From an uncultured Flavobacterium sp. (GTDB taxonomy: Bacteria; Bacteroidota; Bacteroidia; Flavobacteriales; Flavobacteriaceae): 13,600 bases of DNA. Positions 1-7,597 of the stretch are shown piece by piece. Every line of letters begins with the position of its first letter. The first letter of the stretch is position 1. The position numbers and the translations under genes were made by a program. Below the pieces are notes generated by a model. That model saw nothing but the letters and a program-made list of their open reading frames with translations, was not told the DNA's origin and made no database searches. The stretch spans positions 1 to 13,600 of the forward strand of contig NZ_CAMLIX010000140.1 in assembly GCF_946479975.1 (NCBI RefSeq). Reading direction: 5' to 3'.

Positions 1-290
1 GTTTCTTCATCTACTAACACTACAGTTATTTTTTGATTTGGAGTTGTGACATTAACTGTCTTAGATCCAAATCCAACTGCAGAAACTTTTATAGAAAAAG
101 GCAGTTTGGAACTGGTTGTCAATTTAAATGATCCATCGAAGTCAGTAGATGCACCACTACTTTCGCCGACAACAACAACATTAGCACCAGGAATAGATTG
201 TTTGTTACCATCTGTAACCGAACCAGTTATTGTATGCTGCGCAAAAGATATTCCGCTAAACAATAACATAATTAGCATGTAGACTTTCAT
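1..290 (-). CDS. TonB-dependent receptor (SusC/RagA-like), N-terminal fragment
   Basis: This is the 5' end of a minus-strand gene that continues beyond base 1; about 96 codons are visible. Translation from the ATG at 288-290 gives a short signal peptide (MKVYMLIMLLFSGISFAQ, probable cleavage after SFA at residue 17). A CarboxypepD_reg-like beta-sandwich follows at about residues 19-94: ITGSVTDG, then IPGANVVVVG, TDFDGSFKL and VSAVGFGSKTV. In Bacteroidota this domain typically precedes the plug and barrel of outer-membrane SusC/RagA-type receptors, which import nutrients using TonB energy. The visible end, ITVVLVDEE, is where such receptors normally run into the TonB box. That it is a receptor rather than another protein with this domain is inference, because plug and barrel lie outside the window. 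A near-match to the Bacteroidota -7 element (TATTTTG on the minus strand, 321-327) lies 30 bases before the start, one T short of consensus. Confidence 0.8.
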   Translation of the reverse strand, partial: MKVYMLIMLLFSGISFAQHTITGSVTDGNKQSIPGANVVVVGESSGASTDFDGSFKLTTSSKLPFSIKVSAVGFGSKTVNVTTPNQKITVVLVDEE

Positions 291-540
291 TTGGGTTTAG
301 TTTTTTCGTTAGTATGTAGCCAAAATACGCAAATATTTTAATATGCATAAAAAAACGTTAAATAAAATTCATATTTAGCATCATTTATTACAATATTTTA
401 ACTATTTAGTAATTGAATTTATTAAACTAAAATCAAAGAAAAGAAGAAGAAAAACCAATATACTATGCATACATATAAATTTTATTCAAAAAATCGAAAA
501 ATTCATAAAAATACATATCTGAAAAAAAAGTTTTGACAAT
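291..540. other. AT-rich intergenic gap
   Basis: Non-coding stretch between the receptor start at 290 and the glmS terminator. It is very A/T-rich. Apart from the weak minus-strand promoter-like TATTTTG at 321-327, no RNA gene, convincing hairpin or repeat was recognised. Confidence 0.5.
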
Positions 541-574
541 AAAAAAAAGCGAGACCTAAATCTCGCTTTTTTAA
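541..574 (-). terminator. Intrinsic terminator of glmS
   Basis: GCGAGA (549-554) and TCTCGC (561-566) form a stem around a 6-base loop. The flanking A and T runs extend it to a 12-bp stem (543-554 with 561-572). Read on the minus strand it sits about 25 bases after the glmS stop and ends in a U run. It could also work on the plus strand, but no plus-strand gene reaches it. Confidence 0.9.
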
Positions 575-597
575 CATTGTATATTTTAAAAATAAAT

Positions 598-2448
598 TTA
601 TTCTACTGTAACAGACTTCGCTAAGTTACGCGGCTGATCTACATTACAACCTCTCATTACTGCAATATAGTAAGACAATAATTGCAATGGAATTGTTGTA
701 ACCAATGGAGACAATGCATCTGAAGTTTCTGGAATTTCGATTACATAATCTGCCAATTCACGAACCTGAATATCGCCTTTAGTAACTACAGCTATAATTT
801 TACCACTTCTTGATTTAATTTCCTGAATGTTACTTACAATCTTATCATAATGACCTTGTTTAGGTGCGATTACAATAACCGGCATCAACTCGTCGATTAA
901 AGCGATTGGACCGTGCTTCATTTCAGCAGCTGGATAACCTTCTGCATGGATATATGAAATTTCTTTTAACTTTAAAGCACCCTCTAAAGCAACTGGGAAA
1001 TTATATCCTCTACCTAAATAAAGACAGTTTGGCGAATCTTTAAAAGCAGCAGCAATTTCTTTTGCTTTATCATTAGTTTCTAAAGCTTCAGCTACTTTTT
1101 CAGGAATAATTTCTAATTCTTGAAGGTAAGTATGGAAATCTGTATTTGATAATGTTCCTTTTGCTTTTCCTAATCTCAAAGCGATCATTGTTAAAACAGT
1201 GATCTGAGTAGTAAACGCTTTTGTAGAAGCTACTCCAATTTCTGGACCTGCGTGTGTGTATGCACCAGCATGACTTTCTCTCGAAATAGAAGAACCTACA
1301 ACATTACAAACACCAAATACGAAAGCTCCGTTTTCTTTAGCCAATTTGATTGCCGCCATTGTATCTGCAGTCTCACCAGATTGCGAAATAGCAATAACTA
1401 CATCATCTTTATTGATAATTGGATTTCTGTATCTAAATTCAGAAGCATATTCTACTTCAACAGGAATACGAGTAAACTCTTCAAAAATATATTCTGCAAC
1501 TAAACCTGCGTGCCAAGAAGTCCCACAAGCTACAATTAGAATACGTTTTGCATTTAAGAATTTCTCTAAATTATCTTCAACACCAGCCATTTGAACAATT
1601 CCTTCATTTGCATGAAGTCTTCCCCTGTAAGTATCTTTAATAACACTTGGCTGCTCGTAGATTTCTTTTAACATGAAATGGTCGTAACCGCCTTTTTCAA
1701 TCTGCTCCAAATTCATTTGAAGTTCTTGAATGTAAGGATCTACTAAAGAGTCATCTTTAATTTTTCTAATTTTGATTGGCTTATGTAATCTTATATTTGC
1801 CATTTCTCCATCTTCTAAATATACTGCATTAGAAGTATATTCAATAAATGGTGACGCATCAGAAGCAATAAAATACTCGCCTTCTCCAACACCAATTGCC
1901 AACGGACTACCTAATCTAGCAGCAACAAGTTCATTTGGATTTTTTTTATCAAAAACAGCAATTGCATACGCTCCAACAACTTGGTTCAATGCAATTTGAA
2001 CAGCTTTACCTAATTTAATATTTTCTTTCTTTTGAACTTCTTCTATTAAATTAACCAGAACTTCTGTATCTGTATCCGATTTAAAAGTATATCCTCTTTT
2101 GATCAACTCTTCTTTTAAAGGAGCATAGTTCTCTATAATTCCGTTATGGATAATTACAAGATCTCCAGAATTTGAGAGATGAGGATGCGAATTTACATCA
2201 TTTGGCACACCATGAGTTGCCCAGCGTGTATGCCCAATTCCAATTTGTCCGTTTGTTGTAAAAACTTCATTTGCTTTAGCTTCAAGATCTGAAACTTTAC
2301 CTTTTGTTTTACAAACCTTTATGCCCGACTCATCGTCATACAGCATAACACCGGCACTATCATAACCTCTGTACTCAAGACGCTTTAAGCCCTTGATTAC
2401 AATAGGATATGCGTCTCTATGACCGATATATCCAACAATTCCACACAT
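598..2448 (-). CDS. glmS: Glutamine--fructose-6-phosphate aminotransferase (isomerizing)
   Basis: Cytoplasmic enzyme making glucosamine-6-phosphate and glutamate from fructose-6-phosphate and glutamine. This is the first committed step to UDP-GlcNAc for peptidoglycan and LPS. The 616-residue product is full length for the family. It begins MCGIVGYIG, so Cys2 becomes the N-terminal nucleophile after Met removal. The class II glutaminase domain (about 1-225) carries HTRWATHG (73-80) and HNGIIENY (101-108). Two SIS sugar-isomerase domains follow: the first at about 295-435 with GTSWHAG (309-315) and SQSGETADT (355-363), the second at about 465-600. The C-terminus NLAKSVTVE is the conserved active-site tail. 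It starts 9 bases after the DUF4270 stop, so it is almost certainly the last gene of that transcript, and it ends in a strong terminator. No glmS ribozyme is expected or seen, since the leader is only 9 bases. Confidence 0.98.
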   Translation of the reverse strand: MCGIVGYIGHRDAYPIVIKGLKRLEYRGYDSAGVMLYDDESGIKVCKTKGKVSDLEAKANEVFTTNGQIGIGHTRWATHGVPNDVNSHPHLSNSGDLVIIHNGIIENYAPLKEELIKRGYTFKSDTDTEVLVNLIEEVQKKENIKLGKAVQIALNQVVGAYAIAVFDKKNPNELVAARLGSPLAIGVGEGEYFIASDASPFIEYTSNAVYLEDGEMANIRLHKPIKIRKIKDDSLVDPYIQELQMNLEQIEKGGYDHFMLKEIYEQPSVIKDTYRGRLHANEGIVQMAGVEDNLEKFLNAKRILIVACGTSWHAGLVAEYIFEEFTRIPVEVEYASEFRYRNPIINKDDVVIAISQSGETADTMAAIKLAKENGAFVFGVCNVVGSSISRESHAGAYTHAGPEIGVASTKAFTTQITVLTMIALRLGKAKGTLSNTDFHTYLQELEIIPEKVAEALETNDKAKEIAAAFKDSPNCLYLGRGYNFPVALEGALKLKEISYIHAEGYPAAEMKHGPIALIDELMPVIVIAPKQGHYDKIVSNIQEIKSRSGKIIAVVTKGDIQVRELADYVIEIPETSDALSPLVTTIPLQLLSYYIAVMRGCNVDQPRNLAKSVTVE

Positions 2449-2457
2449 ATATAATAA

Positions 2458-4089
2458 TTAATTTGGTTTCGTGTAGTAGACCTGTAGTTTAAGTTTCTTA
2501 TCACCAGCAGAAGCTTTTCCACCGTACAAGACTGTTCCTAGAGGACTCATCACCGATGTTCTCGGCGCCTGTGATATAGTTGTGTTTTTATTCTTTAATA
2601 TATTCGAAGTAATAGTACCTCCAGCTAAAGAAACAACTACTCCTAGGTTAACATTTTTAGCTGTTGCATCTTTTATAAGATTACGAATATGACTCGTAAT
2701 TCTCATTTTATACCACTTCCCTTTTTTATTAGAATCAAGAGTAATTAAACCTCCAAAAGGTGCAGCATCATCTGCAGAATAATCTAATAAAATAGTATTA
2801 TTAGTCAAATCATACAAATAGATTCTCTTTGGTTCTTTCGTAGAAGCCATTTTAACGTCATCAATATAAAAAACAAGATTAGCTTCGTTTACTTTCCAGT
2901 TTTTAAATTTAACATTATTTCTAATTTCATCTAATTGATCAGGAACATTATTTGCACCATTTACCACCTTTCCATCAGCATCATAACTCAACACATCTGT
3001 TTGATCAAATAATTTTATAACTCCCAAAGATCCTTGACCTCCTTTTAAATAAAGTCTTTCATCCCCTTCGGTAATGTTTGGGTTTTTAACAGCATTATCA
3101 TAATTTGACTCACGTGTATCTTGAAGAAAACTTGCTGTACTGGTAGCACTACTGCTTAATCTTATCAAAAGCTTTCTATCTTCTGTTGCATTTGCATCAT
3201 CAGTTGTAGCCGCCGTTTTAGCCTTATACTTAATCGTAATAACTCCTTTAGAAAAATCAAGCAGAGCCATATTACTGGGAGAACTTCCAGATTTTTCAAC
3301 CATAAAATATAATCCTCTAAAATATTCCTGAAAAAGATCTTCAGTAGAAAGTTTAGATGCCGGAGCATTTAAAATTTTCTCTTGAAAAAACTGCTTATCA
3401 AGATTCAAAACCATCTGAGGAGCAGTTCTTATTTTTATCTTGACATCATTTGCACCTATTGAATCCCTTACAATTTCTTTAGAATCAAAAAAGAATTGTT
3501 CATTCTCTAAAACCCCTCCATTATTCAGCAATACTTTACCAAAAGGCTCAGATTTCCCTAAAACATCAAAAAAATCATTGTTTTGATCTGTATAATAATA
3601 TTGCGCCAATTGAGAACCTCCACTAAAATAACTGTTTCTCATTTGATAACCAGAAGCATAAACACTTAATTTAATCTTTCCGTTTTTGTCTCCATAAATA
3701 GAATCCAATTCGTAGGTACTATTACCCTCTGCATCTACCACTCTATTTTTAGTAAAATACGGAATTGTAAGCTGTACACTTTCTATAACTGGAGTTTCTC
3801 CAATGGTAGGAGCATAAGATGCAAGCCCTAACTGTGTTACAAAGTTTGCGGTTGTAGTACCAAACACAGGATTATCAAAAATACCCAAAGCATTTACAGC
3901 CATATTATTTGACTGAATAGGGGTTACTTCTTGATTAAAAGCTACAACACTATACTCTTCCGGCGCAAGCCCAAAATGATCATCTCCAACCAAACCATCA
4001 CCAATTGCATTAAAATCCTTATCGCAAGAATATAAAAGAACAACAATTAAAGCTAAAAGAATTTTCTTAATAAAAGAAGTATTATACAT
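2458..4089 (-). CDS. DUF4270 family lipoprotein
   Basis: A 543-residue secreted lipoprotein. The N-terminus has basic residues (K8, K9), a hydrophobic stretch (about 10-20) and a lipobox LLYSC with Cys22 as the lipid-modified residue; SCDKDFNAIGDGLVGDD follows. The N-terminal segment (IGDGLVGDDHFGL, then TPIQSNNMAVNALGIFDNPVFG) matches what I know of DUF4270, a Bacteroidota-restricted family of outer-membrane lipoproteins without an assigned activity. The rest is rich in short hydrophobic alternating segments, suggesting a beta-rich fold, and ends LKLQVYYTKPN. No catalytic motif was recognised. It lies 22 bases after the glycogen-synthase-like gene and 9 bases before glmS, so the three should be co-transcribed. 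A link to envelope amino-sugar metabolism is inferred from this context only. Confidence 0.88.
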   Translation of the reverse strand: MYNTSFIKKILLALIVVLLYSCDKDFNAIGDGLVGDDHFGLAPEEYSVVAFNQEVTPIQSNNMAVNALGIFDNPVFGTTTANFVTQLGLASYAPTIGETPVIESVQLTIPYFTKNRVVDAEGNSTYELDSIYGDKNGKIKLSVYASGYQMRNSYFSGGSQLAQYYYTDQNNDFFDVLGKSEPFGKVLLNNGGVLENEQFFFDSKEIVRDSIGANDVKIKIRTAPQMVLNLDKQFFQEKILNAPASKLSTEDLFQEYFRGLYFMVEKSGSSPSNMALLDFSKGVITIKYKAKTAATTDDANATEDRKLLIRLSSSATSTASFLQDTRESNYDNAVKNPNITEGDERLYLKGGQGSLGVIKLFDQTDVLSYDADGKVVNGANNVPDQLDEIRNNVKFKNWKVNEANLVFYIDDVKMASTKEPKRIYLYDLTNNTILLDYSADDAAPFGGLITLDSNKKGKWYKMRITSHIRNLIKDATAKNVNLGVVVSLAGGTITSNILKNKNTTISQAPRTSVMSPLGTVLYGGKASAGDKKLKLQVYYTKPN

Positions 4090-4111
4090 GTTTTATAATA
4101 AAGTTAATATT

Positions 4112-4918
4112 TTAAAGTCCAAACGTTCTGTAGAAATTTGTATAAGCATCAGCAAATGCATCTTTCGCGGCGAAAGGTAAAAAAGGTTTTCCTGAAGATT
4201 CTATAAATTTTGTTAAACTTGGAGAAACATTTTCTGACGCAATAATAACTCCATCAGAATGTAAAATGCTCGCTTTTAAAACATTCTCGTAATTTGGAAC
4301 CTCTAAATCTGATACAGCATCATGAGGAACACCATCAAATTTAACTTTATTTATCATCTCTAAATCCAAGTTTTCATCAAAAGACTGTCCGTAAACAGAA
4401 GTTATGATTTTGGTTTCAGAAAATAATGCTTCGTTTTTGTAATAATGTTTCATGTAAATTGGAAGCATCGCTGCAAGCCAACCATGAACGTGAATGATAT
4501 CTGGAACCCAGTTTAATTTTTTAACTGTTTCCACAACACCCTTAGCAAAGAAAATTGCTCTTTCGTCATTATCCGGATATAAAACACCTTCTTCATCGGC
4601 GAAGGTTGCTTTACGTTTAAAGTATTCATCATTATCAATAAAGTAAACCTGAATTCGCTCTTTAGGAATTGATGCTACTTTAATGATCAACGGCATATCT
4701 AAGTCATTCACTACCAAATTCATCCCTGAAAGCCTGATAACTTCGTGTAATTGATGTCTTCTTTCGTTGATATTTCCGTATCTTGGCATGAAAATTCTTA
4801 TTTGACCTCCTTGGTCATTAATCATTTTCGGAACGTCATAAGACATTAAAGAAACCTCATTTTCAGCCAAATAAGGCACGACTTCAGATGATACATATAA
4901 TATCCTCTTATCTTTCAT
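4112..4918 (-). CDS. Truncated glycogen/starch synthase-like protein (GT5 N-terminal half only)
   Basis: A 268-residue protein resembling only the N-terminal Rossmann half of GlgA-type (GT5) glycogen synthases; full-length enzymes have roughly 470-500 residues. Family-like segments are ILYVSSEVVPY (6-16), IRIFMPRYGNINER (40-53), YPDNDERAIFFAKGVVE (114-130) and IIHVHGWLAAMLPIYMK (141-157). Two key signatures are degenerate. The ADP-glucose-binding KTGGL loop is replaced by ENEVSL (about 19-24), and the HxHDWH motif reads HVHGWLA. The C-terminal GT-B half, which carries the other side of the active site, is absent. The gene stops cleanly at TAA and no remnant of the missing half lies downstream, so this looks like a stable short form rather than a fresh truncation. 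Glycogen synthase activity is unlikely. It is first in the unit with DUF4270 and glmS and has its own promoter box 37 bases upstream. A regulatory or binding role is speculation. Confidence 0.85.
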   Translation of the reverse strand: MKDKRILYVSSEVVPYLAENEVSLMSYDVPKMINDQGGQIRIFMPRYGNINERRHQLHEVIRLSGMNLVVNDLDMPLIIKVASIPKERIQVYFIDNDEYFKRKATFADEEGVLYPDNDERAIFFAKGVVETVKKLNWVPDIIHVHGWLAAMLPIYMKHYYKNEALFSETKIITSVYGQSFDENLDLEMINKVKFDGVPHDAVSDLEVPNYENVLKASILHSDGVIIASENVSPSLTKFIESSGKPFLPFAAKDAFADAYTNFYRTFGL

Positions 4919-4955
4919 AATAGTATTTTACTTAATTTTGGTAATAAAAACGTCG

Positions 4956-4963
4956 CAAAATTA
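4956..4963 (-). promoter_or_regulatory. Bacteroidota -7 box for the glycogen-synthase-like/DUF4270/glmS unit
   Basis: TAATTTTG on the minus strand is an exact match to TAnnTTTG, with 37 bases to the ATG at 4918. Another TTTTG lies one 8-base step upstream (TTTTGTAA then TTTTGCGA). I see no clear -33 TTG. It is the only good box in the 77-base divergent gap facing this way. Confidence 0.6.
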
Positions 4964-4994
4964 CAAAAATTTATGCAGTTTATAACTAATATAT

Positions 4995-5002
4995 TATGTT
5001 TG
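4995..5002 (+). promoter_or_regulatory. Bacteroidota -7 box for panC-panD
   Basis: TATGTTTG is an exact match to TAnnTTTG, 26 bases before the ATG at 5029. It contains the upstream in-frame ATG (4996-4998), which would therefore lie before the transcript start. This argues for the downstream panC start. No clear -33 TTG was found. Confidence 0.6.
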
Positions 5003-5028
5003 CACTAAATTTTAATAATACCTCAATG

Positions 5029-5874
5029 CACATTTTCTACAGTAAAGCCGCTTTGATAGCTTATTTGAAAACTATCAAAACCGCAAATTCAACTATCGGA
5101 TTTGTACCAACAATGGGCGCTTTACACCAAGGACATTTGGCTTTAATGCAGCGTTCACTTAAAGAAAACGACGATACAGTTGTAAGCATTTTTGTCAATC
5201 CAACTCAATTTAATAATCCAGAAGATTTAGCAAAATATCCTAGAACTCTTGAAGAAGACATTAAGAAAATGCGTACATTAAGTGATAAAATCATTTTATA
5301 CGCTCCTTCTGTCGAAGATATTTATGAAGGCAACACGATTTCTCAATCTTTTGATTTTGACGGATTAGAAAATCAAATGGAAGGAAAATTCAGGCCAGGT
5401 CATTTTAACGGCGTTGGAACAATTGTAAAACGTCTTTTTGAAATTGTTACGCCAACGAATGCTTATTTTGGAGAAAAAGATTTTCAACAGCTTCAAATTG
5501 TTAAAAAATTAGTCGAAAAAAATAATTTACCTGTAAATGTTGTCGGCTGTCCAATTTTTAGAGAAGACAATCAGCTTGCAATGAGTTCAAGAAACGAGCG
5601 TTTAACAGCGCAAGAACGAAAAGATGCTTCTATTATCTACAAAACTTTGAACGAAGCAAAAGAGATTTTTCAAAATCAAAGTCCGCAAGAAACATTAGAA
5701 TTCGTAGAAAATTCTTTCAAAGACAACAAAGACTTTGAGTTGGAGTATTTTGTTATTGCTGATGAATCGACACTTTTATCTATCGATCAGAAAGAGAATG
5801 ACAAAAAATATCGTGCATTTATAGCGGTATTTGTTAATTCTATAAGACTGATTGACACCATTTCATTAAATTAA
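5029..5874 (+). CDS. panC: Pantothenate synthetase (pantoate--beta-alanine ligase)
   Basis: ATP-dependent cytoplasmic ligase joining pantoate and beta-alanine to give pantothenate, the precursor of CoA. Numbered from the chosen start (281 residues, normal for the family), the nucleotidyltransferase signature HxGH lies in MGALHQGH (30-37). Other family segments are NPTQFNNPEDLAKYPRT, FRPGHFNGVGTIVKRLF (from 121), GEKDF (148-152) and the AMSSRN loop (184-189). An in-frame ATG at 4996 would add 11 residues, but it is part of a promoter box. MHIF at 5029 also fits the usual PanC N-terminus and leaves an A/T-rich leader of roughly 20 bases. The next gene, panD, begins 14 bases after the stop and supplies the beta-alanine substrate, so the two form a metabolic operon. 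Confidence 0.96.
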   Translation, partial: HIFYSKAALIAYLKTIKTANSTIGFVPTMGALHQGHLALMQRSLKENDDTVVSIFVNPTQFNNPEDLAKYPRTLEEDIKKMRTLSDKIILYAPSVEDIYEGNTISQSFDFDGLENQMEGKFRPGHFNGVGTIVKRLFEIVTPTNAYFGEKDFQQLQIVKKLVEKNNLPVNVVGCPIFREDNQLAMSSRNERLTAQERKDASIIYKTLNEAKEIFQNQSPQETLEFVENSFKDNKDFELEYFVIADESTLLSIDQKENDKKYRAFIAVFVNSIRLIDTISLN

Positions 5875-5876
5875 TC

Positions 5877-5884
5877 TAACTTTG
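5877..5884 (+). promoter_or_regulatory. Possible internal -7 box immediately before panD
   Basis: TAACTTTG exactly matches TAnnTTTG. A TTG at 5852-5854 lies 22 bases upstream, in the usual range for the -33 element. The box ends only 4 bases before the panD ATG (5889), so initiation here would give a nearly leaderless message. Chance occurrence in AT-rich DNA is possible. Confidence 0.35.
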
Positions 5885-5888
5885 CAGT

Positions 5889-6239
5889 ATGCAAATTCAA
5901 GTTATAAAATCAAAAATTCATCGCGTTAAGGTAACGGGTGCCGACTTAAATTATATTGGCAGCATTACTATTGATGAAACTTTACTAGAGGCTTCAAATA
6001 TTATTGAGGGCGAAAAAGTATCTATCGTAAACATTAATAATGGCGAACGTTTTGAAACGTATGCTATTAAAGGTGAAAAAAATTCGGGAGAAATTACTTT
6101 GAATGGTCCTGCAGCAAGAAAAGTACAGAAAGATGATATCATCATTATCATTTCTTATGCAACCTTAGATTTTGAAGAAGCAAAAACCTTCAAACCGTGG
6201 ATTATTTTCCCTAACGAAAATGATAATTCGTTAACCTAA
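5889..6239 (+). CDS. panD: Aspartate 1-decarboxylase
   Basis: Pyruvoyl-dependent enzyme converting L-aspartate to beta-alanine for pantothenate synthesis. The 116-residue product is of family-typical length. It carries the self-cleavage site Gly24-Ser25 within YIGSITID, where Ser25 becomes the pyruvoyl group. Tyr22, Arg54, Thr57 and Tyr58 (ERFETY) match the active-site positions known from the E. coli enzyme. The NGPAARKV and DDIIIIISYA segments are the expected barrel core. It lies 14 bases downstream of panC, its pathway partner. Maturation in many bacteria needs no helper; I see no PanM-like gene nearby. Confidence 0.97.
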   Translation: MQIQVIKSKIHRVKVTGADLNYIGSITIDETLLEASNIIEGEKVSIVNINNGERFETYAIKGEKNSGEITLNGPAARKVQKDDIIIIISYATLDFEEAKTFKPWIIFPNENDNSLT

Positions 6240-6442
6240 TCTTTCTTTTTTTCTAAGACTTCATCTTCTTTGTCAAAAACTTTTTTTTGCACAAAGAATT
6301 CTTCTTTTGTCTAAATCTAAAAATGATTTTGACTCTAAAATACTATGCTTCAATTTTAACCTCACTTAACAAAGAAGCAAATAAAATAGTATATTGCCAC
6401 ACTATTTTTAATACTTTTTAATACACTGAAATCCCACAAATC

Positions 6443-7594
6443 ATGAAAAAAGTTTACCTACTAACACTTTTGATTTCATTTTCGGCGTTTGCCCAAAAGA
6501 CGTTCGATAATATTAAATCGGAAAAACTTGGAGAAGAACGCAGAATTACAATCGGACTACCTCCATCTTATGAAGCAAACAAAGACAAAAAATATCCTGT
6601 ACTTTATTTATTAGACGGAGATTACTTATTTGATCCTTTCTCTGGAGCTGTAAGTTATGGTTCTTATTGGGATGATATTCCAGAAATGATCATTATTGGA
6701 ATTCATCAAAATAAAGATGGTGAACGTTATGACGACACTACAATTGATCAGAACGAAGGACTTCCTTTTGAAAAAGGCGCAAAATTTTTTGAGTTTATCG
6801 GAGCTGAATTAGTTCCGTATATCGAAAAAAAATACCGTACCTCCCCTTTTAGAATGATTGCTGGCCATGACGTGACTGCAAGTTTTGCGAATTTTTATTT
6901 GTATAAAGAAAATCCTCTTTTTAATGCATACATCTGTTTTAGCCCAGAACTTGCTCCAAAAATGGAAGTTCGTATTGCCGAAAAGTTTGCAAAAGTAAAA
7001 ACACCAATTTTCTACTATTTGTCTGCTGGAGAAGGCGACAATAAGAAACTAAAAGAACCAATAGAAAAATTAAACGCTAATATTAAAATCGCAAATAATT
7101 CGTTAGTGAATTATAAATATGATGTTTTTAAAGGGGCGACACATTACACAGAAGTGCTACATTCAATCCCAAATGCATTATACCAGATATTTGAAGTATA
7201 CAGACCAATAAATTCTGCCGAATACAACGACAAAATCGCGGTTCTTCAAGATGGTTATGCTGAGTATTTGGAGAAAAAATATGCAGCAATGTCTGAAGTT
7301 TTAGGAGTTCAGATTCCAGTTAGAATAAGTGATTTTAAAGTAGTTGAAAATCTTATTTTAAAAAGAAATGCCTACAGCGAACTAGGAAAAATGGCTGAGA
7401 TTGGAAATGTAAATTATCCAAAAGCGATGCTGGGAGAATATGAATTAGGTTTAATGTATGAAAAGCAAGGCGATCCTAAACATGCATCAAAAAAATACCA
7501 AAATGCTTCGCAAATGGAGCCAATTGGCGATTTGAACAAAGATTTGATGTATGAGAAAATCGACGAAATGAATACGCTTGCGAAAAAAAAGTAA
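6443..7594 (+). CDS. Secreted alpha/beta-hydrolase (esterase D-like fold), Ser nucleophile replaced by Asp
   Basis: A 383-residue exported protein. Signal peptide MKKVYLLTLLISFSAFA (1-17) is followed by QKTF. Residues about 24-255 look like the Fes/IroE-type putative esterase fold: ITIGLPPSY (35-43), YPVLYLLDGDYLF (51-63), IIIGIHQN (83-90), FFEFIGAELVPYIEKKY (115-131) and the nucleophile-elbow region FRMIAGHDVTASFANFYLY (136-154). The elbow normally reads GHSxGG but here reads GHDVTA, with Asp143 where the catalytic Ser belongs. A candidate catalytic His is His234 in GATHYTEVLHSIP. The C-terminal part (about 325-380) contains one TPR-like helix pair (LGEYELGLMYEKQGDPKHASKKY region). It may be a pseudo-esterase, a binding protein, or an enzyme using Asp as nucleophile. 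A near-consensus promoter box, TACTTTTT (6412-6419), lies 23 bases upstream. radA starts 3 bases after its stop. Confidence 0.8.
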   Translation: MKKVYLLTLLISFSAFAQKTFDNIKSEKLGEERRITIGLPPSYEANKDKKYPVLYLLDGDYLFDPFSGAVSYGSYWDDIPEMIIIGIHQNKDGERYDDTTIDQNEGLPFEKGAKFFEFIGAELVPYIEKKYRTSPFRMIAGHDVTASFANFYLYKENPLFNAYICFSPELAPKMEVRIAEKFAKVKTPIFYYLSAGEGDNKKLKEPIEKLNANIKIANNSLVNYKYDVFKGATHYTEVLHSIPNALYQIFEVYRPINSAEYNDKIAVLQDGYAEYLEKKYAAMSEVLGVQIPVRISDFKVVENLILKRNAYSELGKMAEIGNVNYPKAMLGEYELGLMYEKQGDPKHASKKYQNASQMEPIGDLNKDLMYEKIDEMNTLAKKK

Positions 7595-7597
7595 CTA

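Noticed and set aside
46..282. Plus-strand open frame of 78 codons
   Set aside because: It lies wholly opposite the receptor N-terminus, whose minus-strand reading gives a clear signal peptide and CarboxypepD_reg domain.
1252..1999. Plus-strand open frames opposite glmS (75-83 codons)
   Set aside because: They are antisense to well-conserved GlmS domains, with no start context or domain support.
6266..6310. TTCTTTGT (6266-6273) with ACAAAGAA (6291-6298) as a panD terminator
   Set aside because: The 8-bp match is perfect but A/T-rich, the loop is 17 bases, no T tract follows, and the surrounding sequence is low-complexity T/C-rich, so it is not strong enough to call.
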